From Cryptomeria japonica (taxonomy: Eukaryota > Streptophyta > Pinopsida > Cupressales > Cupressaceae): 64,000 nucleotides of DNA. Position 1 is the stretch's first letter. Each line of letters begins with the position of its first letter. The translations under genes were made by a program, and so were the position numbers. Below, piece by piece: positions 25,413-38,383 of the stretch. Below the pieces are notes generated by a model that saw only the letters and a list, made by a program, of their open reading frames with translations, did not search any database and had not been told where the DNA came from. The stretch lies in contig NC_081413.1 in NCBI RefSeq assembly GCF_030272615.1, forward strand, positions 564,503,510-564,567,509, read 5' to 3'.

Positions 25413-27133
25413 GGCTGATTTATGTCTCACTGACGGTATTATCTCACTAATAGATTTTACAATGCTTCACTTGCTATATACCACTTTTCATATAATTCTT
25501 TTGAATTTACATACAAAGTTTCATCTCTGTTTCTCTTCACAACATCTTCTAATCTCATATCAATTAAGATTTAGAAGCAATAGTACAACATGTCTTAATT
25601 AATTCACATACAATACATCATTGTGCATATGTAAACATACACAGTAATATAATATAGAGAGCTTAACTTCTCACATATAATATACTCTTGTGCATACAAG
25701 AGATACACATAGTAATATAATGTAGTGAAACCTATTAATTGTAATTGCTTTTACAAATTGTTTCTCAAATATTGCTTACAAATCTAGATATACAACCAAA
25801 AAAATGTTTCTGTGATATCAATATGTCTTTACAAAGTAATAGACAACATTAGAAGACTTTTCTTTCTGATCAACTATACATCATTCTGAATGCCTTCAAT
25901 ATAGCATATATAGTGTTCAAAGTCCTTGTACAAGAAAAAAAAATGTCTTCCTCATAACTGCCCTCAAATAACATAAAGTATTACACTGAAATTGAAATCA
26001 CTGTTATTTGCTAACCAAAACCATGCTTAGGTTAAAAATAGACACAAAATATATTCACAAGAGAATGTTTGCGAACCCAAACTAGGGTTAAAAACCTAAA
26101 CCCCACAATGATTTTCTAAAGAAATGCTGTTAACTTTTCAATATAACCACAAGGGAAAACAACAATATCACATAGAAACCCTTAATAGTAATACACAAAA
26201 GTATGAATACAAACGATAATTTCCTTTACAAGGTAATAACATGCTAGGGTTTCAACAAAAAAAAAAGATCTTTGACTAGGGTTTTATTTAGCAAGAACAT
26301 AATACCATTTTGATTATTGCCAAAGAAAAAAATTGTATAAGCAATGATACAATAACCAAGATTTGTGCAACCAAATATTTGTATAGGCAAGACCATATAT
26401 GATAACAGTTACCCACAATATGCAAAAACAAATTGTCTTGCAAGAAGACAAAAACAAAACTTTTCTTAACAAAAAACACCATACTCCTAACAAACAAGCA
26501 AAAGATAGGTAACACAAACTCTTTTACAATGCTAAAGAAAAAATCAACAAGGATTAAGGGAGCAAAAAATACGTGGAAGAGATTGAAGAATGAAAACTGT
26601 CCATGCCACCTCCTCCATACTGCCAAAAAGCTTGTCATTGCTGAGAAAGATTCAAACCCTAACTATCGTGCCCTAGCTCGAGGGCTTCTTCACAAATGAA
26701 GTAATAAAATGAGCTTTAAGATACCCTTTGTCACATGCTTTATGTCCTAATAAAATACCGATAACAAAACAAGTCCCACTCAAGACACATTTCGATGAGA
26801 TGAATTAATTATAATATGCATTAGGAGCCTAGTCACTTAAAGTGAACCACACTTTAATAGACTTCCATCCTTTTGATGCCTTTAGGAAATATTGCATACC
26901 CAAAGTCTTTTAGACTTTATTTTGAGTAACCTTGTAAAACCACTAGGCATTATAAGCAATGCTAGAACTATTATACTTTTGAATGTAAATATACATAACC
27001 ATTATAGAATAGGCCTCATCATGAAATTGAAATATGAAACCCATGGGATGGTGAAGATCACCAAGCAAGTGTACCAAGGATAAAGTGCACCATATTACCT
27101 TAGGACTTTGACATTAATTCCAATAGAGCAACA

Positions 27134-28440
27134 TCAATGTTACTCAACTATTTTATAGCTTCTATGTTCAATTCATGTTTATCAAATAACCTTTTGATCG
27201 TCGTCTTGCAACTTTCTTTGATGGTTTGATTGTTGGTGATCAATGAATTATCCTTTTTTTGAATATTTGATTTGATGGATAGGATGTTTATTCGGACACC
27301 CATCTTATTTTGATCACATTCCTTTTTAAGTTTGGTATATTCTTGAATATTTTTGTTAGGGGCTATTAATCTACATTCAATTCATTGCCTCTATAGAAGA
27401 CACCTATTTTCATTGGCATTCTAAAGGATCTATTTTGCAACAAGTTTATCATTTCCCATTTCAACCATCTCCATGAGGTTTTTTCCCACAATTATATAAA
27501 TTGTCTCATCTTGCTTTAACATGTTGATCTCATTATCAACCTCCTTTCTCTCCATTTCAATTTCATTGTACAATTTCTTTTCTTTGTCGATGAATTTGAT
27601 CCTTTTAGTACAATTTTATTCACTTAATCTTTAGTTACCTTGTGAGATGATTGATTCCTACATATCTTTTCAATCACCCCCTTCCCACTTCATAAGTTGA
27701 GATTTTTTTTTCTAGTGGTTGAATAGAGGTATCAACTAAGACTTAAGGTGAGAAATTAAGCATCTTGCCCATTTATTTTCATCTTTGGAGTATTTCTTTT
27801 TTTTTTGTTCTCTCAAAATTTTTGGCAATTGGCACTTCAAAGTTATGAATATCTCCATCATGTGAGGAAGGTCCCAAATTATTTATGTACTATTGAATCC
27901 ATTCTCAATCACTTGATTGATATATTTTTTTTCCTAATGGATGAGAAACATCTACATAGATGTGATCCAAAGTTAAATCTTTCATCAACTTAGAGGTTTT
28001 CTTTGCTTTATTAGGTTGGGTTAGTATTTGAATCAAATTAGCTACAACATCAATTTGAGGAATATTCAATTGAGCTACTTTCATCTTCCTTGAGAGGGTC
28101 TGTTTCATCCAAGAGGATGATGTATTAGAAGGGGTATCATAGGAGGTCCCAATGGTATTGAGAGAGAGTTGTAGTGGCCTCATAAGAGGAGGTGTAGTAA
28201 ATGAAGGTCCCGCTTTATTAAATGATATCAAGTGATGATTTGGAGGTGAAGGATTGGGATGAACAAAAGGGTTTGAAAATGAATGTGGTGGTAAGGAAGC
28301 TTGTGATGAGTGAGATGAAGGGGATGAAGAAGCACTTAATAAAGATAGAGAGGAGTAAATATTCATGACATCTTCTTCACCCAACTCTTTTTGAATAACC
28401 CCCAATTTGGGTTTCCATGTGAAAATCCTGGTGTTCATGT
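27134..28440 (-). pseudogene. Unidentified coding remnant (gag-like?)
   Basis: A minus-strand 177-codon frame at 27905-28438 encodes a Ser/Pro/His-rich protein (for example SSSPSSHSSQASLPPHSFSN) followed by a basic part (KMKVAQLNIPQIDVV). Below it, at about 27440-27600, another minus frame gives a coiled-coil-like segment (KEKKLYNEIEMERKEVDNEI). Position and strand would suit the gag side of the Tat-like fossil, with copia A inserted between gag and pol, but I see no diagnostic motif. Function not assigned. Confidence 0.35.
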
Positions 28441-28673
28441 GTTAATTGATTTCTTATGTGTTGAAGTTGATATCTTTCTATTTCATGCACATTGATGAAC
28501 ACTTAGATGAGCAGTTTGATAAATCTGATTAGCAGTATGATTTCAGTTATTAACGGTACTAGTTATGAATTGTTTTGAAAGAAGTCTTTACTATTTTTTA
28601 AAAGTTTTTAAAGTATATTGCAATTACTGATTCACCCCCCCTCTCAGTAATTACCGGATCCTCACAAATAACA
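28441..28673 (+). repeat. 5' LTR fragment of copia element E
   Basis: Ends ...CCTCACAAATAACA two bases before the PBS and carries TGATTCACCCCCCCTCTCAG near its end, the same end motif as the other copia LTRs here but on the plus strand. The LTR start cannot be found; upstream is an unrelated minus-strand coding remnant, so it looks truncated. Confidence 0.6.
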
Positions 28674-28675
28674 AT

Positions 28676-28687
28676 TGGTATTAGAGC
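28676..28687 (+). promoter_or_regulatory. PBS of copia E
   Basis: TGGTATTAGAGC, one base from the canonical initiator-Met PBS TGGTATCAGAGC. Confidence 0.8.
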
Positions 28688-28741
28688 TTTGGTCCTCTGT
28701 GTGCAGAAGCATAACCGCTTGAGGAAAATATCTGGAGGAAG

Positions 28742-30236
28742 ATGATGAAGAAGGAGGGTCCTAAGTTCACTAAGGATAACTACCAGATATGGAGTGATTG
28801 GATGAAGATTTATATTAAAGGAATGCGATCTCAGTATTGGCAACATGTGACTACTAAACATGTGGCTCCTACTTGTCCTTTGACTCCTGATAAACTTAAA
28901 GAACAACAAGAGAAAATCCAAGCATTGGAGGCAATTGTAAGTACCTTGTCTGATTCTGAATACATTGATGTACATGGAGTAGAAACTGCATAAGAAGTAT
29001 GGGAGAAATTAGAACTAATTTATGATGGAGACAAACATGTTCAGAAAGCTAAGGAAGAAAGTCTTAGAGAAAAACTTGATGACACGAGAATGGTTGAAGG
29101 AGAGAATATAGCCTAGTATGGACAAAGAATTAAGGAAGTTGTTGGTGGTATTAAAAGTGCTGGAGGAAAGATTGAAGATGACACTGTTGTAAGTAAGATG
29201 TTAAGAACTCTTTTACCTTCCTATGCAATAAGAGTTTTTGCTATTCAAGAGTTAAGGTCAATAAGTAGTGATAAGGTCACTGTTGATTCTCTTATTGGTA
29301 AACTGATTGCATTTGAATTAAATAGTTTTGATAGTAGTGTTTCTAAGACATCTGAATTAGCTTTTAAAGCATTTGTAACTAGTACACCTGTGAGAAAAGA
29401 GAAAGAAGCATGTCATAGTAATGATTGCAGATCTAGTCATGGCAGTAGTAGAGGAGTTGATGATGATGAAGACCATCTAATAAAATTTGAGGCATTATTG
29501 GCTAAAAGACTTCCTAGAGGCAATGTTAAGTACAAAGGTAAACTTCCTCTGAAGTGTTTTTCCTGCAATAAGATTGGACATATAGCCGCAAACTTTCCTA
29601 ATGGTGATAAAAAGGAAAAGTTTAGGAAATTTAAAGGAAAAGGAAAGAAACAATGTTATGTTGCAGTTGATGAAGGTGTGACAGATGAGGAATTTGAGGA
29701 AGATGAAAATGAGGAGATTGTCTTTGTTGCTGTGAAGGAAGATTTGACTGATGAAAAAGCCTTGGTATCTCATATTGACTCTAGTAATGAGTGGATAATA
29801 GACAGTGGTTGTTCATATCACATGACCGATGATAAGAATGAGTTCATATCTCTTGAAGAGTTTGATGGGGATGTGGTAAGATTTGGTAATAACTCACTCT
29901 ACATGGTAAAAGGTAAAGGATCTATCTCACTAAATGGTAAGAGTAATGTAGATGATGTTTATTGGGCAGAAGGTTTAAAACATAACTTGTTGAGTGTTGG
30001 ACAATTAAATGATAAATGATATCACCTTGAGTTTAAAAAATGAGTGTGCAGGATCATGGGATGCAATGGAGATTTGATAGCTACTGGTAAACAGACTAGA
30101 GGTAATCTTTTTCATTTGAATGCTAGTGTGAATAGTTTTTTTGGTGGCTAAAATTGAAGACAACTGGTTGTGGTACAAAAGGTTCCGTCATGTCAACTTT
30201 GATAATTTGATAAAGGTCAGCAAATTAAGTATGGTT
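28742..30236 (+). pseudogene. Copia E gag and protease
   Basis: One frame from ATG 28742 is open to 30016 except for two stops (TAA 28991, TAG 29114). The N-terminus (KFTKDNYQIWSDWMKIYI) is copia gag, followed by WEKLELIYDGD. A zinc knuckle CFSCNKIGHIAANF lies at residues 272-285, with the fourth ligand Cys replaced by Phe (TTT at 29594-29596). An acidic linker leads to the protease WIIDSGCSYHMTDD, with DSG from residue 354, and LKHNLLSVGQL. After a TGA at 30017 the gag-pre-integrase block continues in broken frames (about RHVNFDNLIKVSKLSMV) and stops at 30236, where LTR sequence of element C begins. Among the better-preserved coding pieces of the window. Confidence 0.88.
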
Positions 30237-32508
30237 AGTCAACTGGATTGGTTGGAGAGTGAACTCAATTGGTTGACCAGTAAATTGAATAGACTAGCTA
30301 GTGATAGTTCTGATACTTAATATAAGTACAGATCCAATAGCCAACAAGATGAGAGGGGGGGGGGTGAATCATACAAACTTAATCATCCATAAAAACATCA
30401 GATTCAACCTTGGTAACATATATATCAGTCATATAACCAAAAACTGTCAAACATGCAAACTCAAAAGCATATGAACAATATAAACCTCATAACGCTAGAT
30501 TTAACGTGGAAACCCAAATAGGGAAAAACCACTGTGGGATTTCAGACCCACTAAGAAATATACTCTTCTAGAGTATGCTCGGTTAAAAGCAAATCCTATT
30601 AAAGATTACAAACACATTACTAGATGTGACCCAATTAAGGGATTTCCCTCAGATCTGTTAGGATCTTCACTTTGTTAGAAGTGACCTTGTCAATGGATTT
30701 CAAACACTCAATCAGAGTGTCACTTTGTTAGAGGATTTACATATAAGACTGTTAAGTCCACTTGGTTAAGAGATTTCCTGTCACTTTCACAAAATAACAG
30801 TAATACAATCTATCTGCAACTTCACATCTAAAATGCTAAAGCAGATTCCTAATTGTTCAATACAATCTAGACATAGAACTAATCTTGTCTATCTGTTGGG
30901 CATCAATACTTTGTTATTCTAATAGGTCTTCACGCTTCTGTGCTCGGTAATCACTATGTAGCATCCCTGTGCATACACTTGCCCGCATACATTGTTTATG
31001 AACAGTTTCCTAGTAATAAACAATCTTCTAACCGCTTAATCTCCTTGATCACATTTCCCATGATCAATCATAGCCATCAGATCTTCAATCTTGTCCAGGT
31101 TCATTGTATCTTTCTATCTAAAAATGTTTTACCCTGCCTTGGAACTTGCACATTCACCTTGGAACTTGTGTTAGGGTAATGTGGTTCAATCTGAGCTGTA
31201 GATCTTCTTGCCGACTTTCCATTGCCTTAGATTCGCTTAACAAACTTCTTCCACGGCTTACCAATCATTGATCTGCTCCAGCTCATCAGCTTCTTTCATT
31301 AAATATCACATGTAAACATTTAATGCAATTTGTTATAGCTCGGTTACAACTCGGTGAATACTAAACTTCACTCGGTAGACATTCTATCTTCATTAACCGA
31401 CTGCGATAACCTTAGGGTTTACCGACTAGGTTCCTTAGGGTTTATCGACTAGGTTCTTTGCTTGATAACATAGTATAGTATTAACCTTTACATTTTTCAA
31501 CATATGTATGATGTTAAAACAATCTAAAACGTCAAGATCTCATCATTGTCTAACTCGGTAGTAGTTGCCCATTGAATATCTTATCCCCTTATTCATCATA
31601 TTCTTTCCTGTGTCTTTACTAACTACTTTATAATCTTCATATCATACTTCTCAAGATATGGCAACATCATACTGAATTAGAAAATCAATTTCTTGACATC
31701 AATGGCAAAATAATAATATCAAGATAGTAAAACATCTTTAATCAGTTATGTCCATAATCATCAACAACCTTCTCAATATCCTTATTGAAATGTCAACAAT
31801 CTCTCATTGTCTGTTATAATGTAATATTGCCAACAGCTAGTTGATTGGATTGATTGATTAGAAGATTGAATTGATTGGAGAGATAAGTGGATTGATTTTG
31901 AGTTAAAAAAGGATGATTGATGAGTTAACTAAGTTAACTGATTAGACAATTGATTTTATCAATTAGTTCTGATTTTAGCATGTGTTTTAGGAATTTGAAA
32001 TTGAATTTGATTTTCATTTTCAATTTGGATTTGAATTGGTCATTTGAATGCTGAAATGCATATGAAATTAACTGAAATTCAGATTTGGGAAAAATGTGAA
32101 TTTGATGATTTGGAATTAGATGAAATGAATTGAAATTAGAATTTGGGAGAAATGAGATGAAATTAGATGGAATTAATTGGAATTATAATTTGAGGATTTA
32201 GAGGAATTTAACTAATTAATTTAAATAATTTAAATAAATTATTTAAACTTAGGAAATAGAATTAATTAAATAATAAAGATTATTTAACTAAGGAAAAGGT
32301 TGTAATTAATTAAATAATTGGCATTTAATTAATAATTGAGATATGGTTAACTGGTTAAAATGATTTGAGAATAGAAATAGAATAATTAAAAGTGTTGAAG
32401 GGTGATGATTAGAAGAAATAGTTAGTTTAATCAAATAATTAAAGAACTACTTAATTAAAAAGATGAATAATTAGTGTAGAAATAATGAGACATTTTTAGG
32501 TGTCTACA
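30237..32508 (-). repeat. 3' LTR of element C (truncated, split by solo LTR)
   Basis: 30237-30301 plus 31841-32508 align with 54455-55168 (shared 'tcaactggattg', 'aatagactagctag', 'gatgattgatgagttaac', long ATTTGAAATTGAATTTGA-rich part, terminus TTTTTAGGTGTCTACA). The part equivalent to 54025-54454 is missing; the LTR abuts copia E coding sequence directly, indicating deletion or rearrangement at this edge. Confidence 0.8.
30302..31835 (-). mobile_element. Solo LTR, copia family F, with 5-bp TSD
   Basis: 1,534 bp, TGATAGTTCTGATAC... to ...AATATTGCCAACA, flanked by exact GCTAG at 30297-30301 and 31836-31840. Inserted in the element C LTR; the uninterrupted site is seen at about 54515-54525. 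G-tract at about 30355-30363 corresponds to the copia LTR end motif on the minus strand. Confidence 0.92.
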
Positions 32509-32521
32509 TTTTCCCCTCTTT
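32509..32521 (-). promoter_or_regulatory. Polypurine tract of element C
   Basis: Minus strand AAAGAGGGGAAAA immediately before the LTR start TGTAGACACC. Confirms minus orientation for element C. Confidence 0.75.
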
Positions 32522-32815
32522 GAGATAATGTTGAAATGACATTGTTTCAAAGAAAATGAAAAGAAAAACTATCCCAGTATGTCCCTGTGATGCTAGGGTA
32601 TAATGCCCCCTCGAGAGATTCTTTGTGCATTGAAGGCATTAATGATCTCTTGAAAGAAGAAGAATGTTAGATGAAATATGGAAGAATGGTTAACTTGATG
32701 ACATGAATGCGTTTGATTATAAAAAAGAAATGGTTGAAGTGATTTGTAGATTGATTTGATAGGATTGAATTGATAAGATTGATAGGATTTATCTGATTGA
32801 TCTAATAAAGATAAA

Positions 32816-33000
32816 GTCTGGTTTCAGGAAGGACACATCCTGTATAAGACAAAAATGATCAAAACGTCTGGTTTCAAGAAGGACACATCCTGTATAAGAT
32901 TGATTTGTCTGGTTTCAGGAAGGATACATCCTGTATAAGACAAAGATAGATGATCACATCTGGTTTCAAGAAGGATACATCCTATATAAGACAAAGATAG
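32816..33000. repeat. GTCTGGTTTCAGGAAGGACA minisatellite, 4 copies
   Basis: Copies start near 32816, 32866, 32907 and 32957 (spacing 41-51 bp), each with TCTGGTTTCA, GAAGGAYACATCC and TATAAGA. Looser copies recur at 33702-33776, 34436-34510 and 34951-35026. Confidence 0.85.
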
Positions 33001-34018
33001 ATAAAATTTGGATGAATGATAAAATATGATGCAGGTGAGGAATAATTGATCGATAGATAGAATAGTTGATATAAGAAAATGATAGAATTATAGATGAAAA
33101 GATTGAAATTAAGTGATGAGAGAGATCATGCTAGATGAAATAATGATTGGAAAGAATGATCAAGTAGAAAAATTCTTGATGAGAGAATGATATGAAGAGA
33201 CAATTAGCATGATGAGATTAGAAAAATGGAATGATATGATTGATGATGAATAGTCTTCTTGTCTTTATTCATAGTGCAATACATTTTCATCATTGAGCCT
33301 TATTATGTAACAATGAAGCTTTGTACATCAGGGTATGAGGAATAAAGATGTAAATATATCTCATTGCAAAGAAACAAACACATAGTAGATAATGAATGAA
33401 CCCTCCATTCTAGGAATAGCGCCAGGGGTCGAGGTATGTGTGACATTCACAAGCTGAATGCTCCTGTCATAGACACCCACTAGAGCAATTTCCCCAGGAC
33501 TTCATTGGTTAAAAACACAAACAACAAACAAAGAAAAGGATCATGCCCATCATGGCCCCTCTAGTCATCTTTTGGACATCCTTGAGTAGCTAAAATAAAT
33601 GATCTTCACCAATTTGATAAAAGATAAAACCAACTAGAACAAAATGCAACAACAATACTGATTTATGTCTTCATGTGATTGCTTGATGTGATTTTGATAA
33701 TGTCTGGTTTCAGAAGGTTTGGACCTCGTTTAAGACTGACTTGTCTAGTTTCAAGTGTATAGATTCTATTTAAGACAATATGTTGATTACATTGATAGTT
33801 TTATAGTGATTCGATAGATTAGACAGTTGATCATCTTAATTGCAGATGTTTTGACAAGATGGTTGTATCCTTTGTTTAACTTCATGCGAAGTGTTTGCTG
33901 GATAGCTGGTAGGATATTTGATTCTTGCGAGACAATTTATTGCAAGTTTTCAATTAATTTTTCAATGTTTTGGTATTTTGTGAATTGATATTTTGGTCTT
34001 TTTTGTGTTTTGCCCCAT

Positions 34019-34205
34019 TTTGGCAATTGCAGTGGATTTTAGCAATTGCAATGGATTTTGATATCAACTGCGGTGGATTTTAACATCAATTGCGGTGTAA
34101 TATTAGCAATTGTGTGAGATTTTGACATCAATTGTGGTGGAGTTTAACATCAATTGTGGTGTAATATTAGCAATTGCATGGGATTTTGACATCAATTGCG
34201 GATTT
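34019..34205. repeat. CAATTG-centred repeat cluster
   Basis: At least six GCAATTG or TCAATTG motifs spaced about 20-35 bp in a GGATTTTGACATCAATTGCG-like unit. Similar motifs recur near the other end of element C (53325-53410, 53820-53940). Confidence 0.7.
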
Positions 34206-34639
34206 CCATTTTCTAGGCTTGATTTTTCAATGTTTTTGTATTTGTGGTGTTTTTTGATGTTTTTTTTTTCAGGACTTTTTTCAAATGTTTTGGTATTTTT
34301 ATGGTTTTCAAATGTTTTTGGTATGGATGAAACATGACCTGCCAATAATTGATAAAGATAAGACTAACTTTGACAAAATCCAACAGTCATACTAATCTAT
34401 GTCATTTTGATTTGTGTGATCATTGATAGGAATGCCTGGTTTCAAAGAGTGAGTACCCCATATAAGACCGATCTGTCTAGTTTCGAGTATACCCTTCCTT
34501 GTATAAGACATGTTGACATTTGATAGAGTTTGATTGATAGATTGATTAACAAGACATGTGATCAGTTTGATTGTAGACTTTGAGAGTTTGCTTGCTACTG
34601 ATTTGATTTGATGGATGGCCCATGCTTTCTTGCTTTGAT

Positions 34640-34662
34640 TTTTTTTTTTTTTTTTTTTTTTT
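34640..34662. repeat. Poly-T run
   Basis: About 23 consecutive T in a T-rich stretch. Flanking frames (34103-34848) are low-complexity artefacts. Confidence 0.9.
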
Positions 34663-35224
34663 GATGTTTTTGTTTGATTTTGAAAAAAATTCGATGTTTT
34701 GGGATTTTGATGTTTTTGATTTTTTCAAGACTTTTTGTGATTTTTTGGTATTTTTTATGGTTTTCAAATGTTTTTGGTATGTTGATGTGTTTTTGATGTT
34801 TTTGTTTGATTTAGAATTTTTGATTGTTTTTGGATTTTGATGTAACATGACCTGCCATTAATTGATAAAGATAAGACTAACTTGGACAAAATCCAGCAGT
34901 CATACCGATCTATGCCATTGTTTTGATTTGTGTGATCATTGATAGGAATGTCTGGTTTCAAAGAGTGAGTACCCTGTATAAGACTGATTTGTTTGGTTTT
35001 GAGTATACCCTTCATTGTATAAGACATGTTGATGTTTGGTAAAGTTTAATTGATAGATTGATTAACAAGACATGTGATCAATTTGATTGTAGGCTTTGGG
35101 AGTTTGCTTGTTGTTGATTTGATTTGATGGATGGCCCATGCTTTCTTGCTTTGATTTATTTATTTATTTTTTATTTTTTCATGACATTTTGTGATTTTTA
35201 GGATTTTTTCATGACATTTTTGTG

Positions 35225-35510
35225 AATGTTTTGATTGATTTTTTCAAGACTTTATCTGAATGTATTTGATTGTTTTTTTCAGGACTTTATCTAAATGTTT
35301 TTGATTGATTTTTTTTAGGACTTTATCTAAATGTTTTTGATTGATTTTTTTAGGACTTTATCTGAATGTTTTCGATTAATTTTTTTAGGACTTTATTTGA
35401 ATGTTTTTGATTGATTTTTTTAGGACTTTATCTGAATATTTTTGATTGATTTTTTTAGGACTTTATCTGAATGTTTTTGATTGATTTTTTTCAGGACTTT
35501 TTCTGATTTT
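35225..35510. repeat. About 36-bp minisatellite, 7-8 copies
   Basis: Unit close to GGACTTTATCTGAATGTTTT followed by TGATTGATTTTTTTA; copies differ by single bases and T-run length. No spacers, so not CRISPR. Confidence 0.9.
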
Positions 35511-38383
35511 TAGAATTTTTTCAGTTATGCCCCCAGGTATGCAACCCTATATGATGATATGCAACATGTATGTGGAGACAATGAATTTTTGATATGAGTT
35601 ATGATAATGCAGGATGCATGACACAAATGCAGTTCCTATTCGAACAAGGATGGGTGTGTGTGTCTTTCATTATGAAATGCACTAATTGGATTAAAAGTGC
35701 GAAATGTTTCAGAGATAGGAGTTCAATCCATTCTCAAAAGACTTAGATCATCCAACCTTACACACCATGTAATCAAGATTTATCAATGGAGGCGCGTAAA
35801 AATTCTCCATCAATTCTTGAAATTTTGATCTTCTTTTTTCCCATGTGTGTGCATTTGAGTTCATTCTGACTCTTATAACCATCAACGACCATTGGAATCC
35901 TATGTGGCTAGCTATGTGAGTTATTCCAACTTCAAAAGCATCTCGGATAGAGCCTCGCTGCTAGCAAGATTTTAGGGCTCTAACAAGGTTATGCACCATA
36001 ATCTCTCAAATATTTCTCCATTGCTAGCAGATGTCCATAGCCCTGATGGAGTTATTTGCATGTTCCCATAGTCAAGCTTTTTTTTATTGTCGCACTTGTA
36101 TGCGTGATATTTCAGTAATATATCATTTTTTTGTTTTGCCTTGAGATTGACATAAGATTTTTTTCTTTTATTTTCTTGCCTTGACTTTTAAGTAATGAAA
36201 CCTACTTGGGTATGACAATTACAGTGGCGCTGAAGCAGAATATTGGATTTTTCACTAGCCACTTGACCAATTAGGTATCTGTAATGACTTAGAGCTTTTG
36301 ATTAATGTGTGAGATATATAAATTGATAGATTTTGGGTAAGAAGACTTGATAGTGAAACTATCACCAAGGATAAAGCTTAATCACAAGGTGATGTTGAAG
36401 ATGAATGACTAAAGACCTCCTAAAGACTTCATGAACAAGTATCTAGAAAATGAGACAACCTTTGTTCCTTTCAGTGCAGACAAGTGAATAACTCAGACAA
36501 TCATCATATTTTTATTGATGCAACTATATGTTATGCAATGGTGGTATGCAAGCAACTACAATGCTCTCTGAAATGGAGATATGCAATGCAATAAAGAAAT
36601 ATGCAAATGCAGTACTAAAAATTGAAATGAACCCACCCTTAGAAGTAATATCTTTTTAGGTGCATGTTTTTATTGAGTTGGTATGAACTATGTGTAGATA
36701 CTTCATTGGTCTTTATTTTAAGAGTTGGATGAATGTAATGCCCCGCCAGAAACCCTAAAGGAAAAACATCACAATCTATGCAACTAAGGGTGAAATAATT
36801 TTTTTATTTTAAAGAACAAGACCTTGAGTTAAACCATAGCACATCTCATAACACAATGGAAGTCTAACTCTTGAATTTCCTAAGGGTCACCAATGATTAT
36901 TACTTCGTAAATTATGATAAAATTTCCACAATGAAAGAATTCAAAGTACTCCAAAACAATCATTTAATATATACAAAAGAATTAAGTAACTGAAATAGCA
37001 TACATTACAATGTTTCTTTGCTTTACAATATTCGAAAATACATGTTTTCAAAAAAAATTACATCATGAGTTAAAATGTTACAAAATGAAAGTTACATAAA
37101 GTTTCAATTCAAGACCTCAAGTTTCCAACTGAACAATGGTTACGAGCAAGAGCTGGTACATGAACCACGAACCAAGAACATCAGTGACGTCCTTCCTTGC
37201 CTGAAGATACATTCCAGTACATCCAATGGGAAGTGAAACTACCACTCGACCATGTGATTCCAAAAAGGAAGCACCCCACCGTGCTGGAGATAGTAGATAA
37301 CCCTCAAGCAAGCAAAATAAGACAAGTACGAAAGGAATACAAGACTCCACACACATCCATGTGACTCAACTCACAAAACACTAGTGACTCTAAGGAGAAA
37401 GTGTCATCGCATGTCTTATGGTGGATACCATGGTACAGCCTCCATAGGTCCCAACCCCCATCTTGGGTTATCCTGGTAACCTCTCCTGAACCTTCGATTC
37501 CAACTAAGTCTCATGTGGACCCTACCAATCCTTTCATGAAGACAAGGTGGTAAGTTTTCCATTCCAGGCCTTCTCGCTACATTATGAGCCCTATACTAGC
37601 ACTCACCTATGTGCGAGGCAAATTATTTTATTTAACATTTATTCTACCCTCCCCTAATCATTTATTAGGTTATCACTTTTTTAACCAACTTCCAACGGGT
37701 TATCTTGTCACCACTTTGGGCATGACCCCCGCTCGAAAGCCACTCTCTCTCTTAGGACACTGCAAGATAGTTCTCTCTATGGAACTCTATGGTGACACAG
37801 ACAACCATACCTAATCCTGACATACCACAGGTGAAAGATACAAAATTACTAACCTAAGGTTGACCATTTGGACCAACTCACAATGGGTCATTTCCTTAAG
37901 GTTATACATCTATATATCTGGCCAAAACACAGTAACACAGGGCATAATGACCACATACTCAATGTATGATAAAATTTGGACTTGACTGCAACCACCATTT
38001 AAACAAGCCAATCTTACGTAATAACATCAAAACACATAAATAACTTGCAGAAGCATAAACATTGCCATTTGGTTGAGAAAAGAGATAATTTAACCCAAGA
38101 CCCTAAGGATAGTTTAGATGGCTTAAACTCAGAGTTTAATACCTTACAACATGATTAATAGATCAATTACTCTTTGTTAACTATTATAGGGAAGCAACAT
38201 TATATTATGGCAACCTTGATAATTTCCAAATTCCACTTAAACCATAGTTAAGGACAAAAGTAGATATATTTATTTCTTCATAAAAGTCTTACAAGAAGAC
38301 ATAGTACATTTCTCAACTTATAATAGATAGAAAGATGTCTTTATTTCTTGACACTAGAAGGGATACAACCCGTTACATCACTC

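Larger units (their letters stand above)
19186..27133 (-). repeat. 5' LTR of copia element A, split by a 5.9 kb insert
   Basis: The LTR runs 19186-19470 and resumes at 25413, ending about 27133. It matches the 3' LTR segment by segment (G-tract at about 19212-19224, poly-A and 'gagcttta' blocks, 'ttttgagtaacc' at about 26930). The outer end ...GAGCAACA is shorter than the partner's. Flanks (TAATT left of 9303, TCAAT right of 27133) do not match, so no target-site duplication can be shown for element A. Confidence 0.82.
33590..35160. repeat. About 513-bp duplicated block (two clear copies, one older)
   Basis: 34331 onward and 34844 onward share AACATGACCTGCCA, TTGATAAAGATAAGACTAAC, CTGGTTTCAAAGAGTGAGTA and GATGGATGGCCCATGC at an offset of about 513 bp. 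A more diverged copy begins near 33590. Confidence 0.75.
32522..36728 (-). mobile_element. Element C internal region, 3' part (non-coding, repeat-rich)
   Basis: No RT, integrase or other pol domain visible on either strand. It is dominated by minisatellites and duplicated blocks, listed separately. Between them I see only AT-rich unique sequence (33001-33590, 35520-36728). With 50457-54024 it makes a roughly 7.8 kb internal region once the nested gypsy is removed, so element C looks non-autonomous. Confidence 0.55.

Noticed and set aside
9298-27138. Target-site duplication for copia A (TAATT / TCAAT)
   Set aside because: The five-base flanks do not match; the right LTR end is also shortened, so no TSD is claimed.
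34103-34848. F/L/V-rich and K/N-rich frames on both strands
   Set aside because: Low-complexity translation of poly-T and TTTTGATGTTTTT repeats.
35225-35510. Regular repeats resembling a CRISPR array
   Set aside because: Continuous 36-bp tandem units without spacers in a plant retroelement.
37117-37356. 79-codon frame repeated at 46400-46639 (MCVESC...)
   Set aside because: Present in both gypsy LTRs through homology; no domain and no upstream context suggesting translation.
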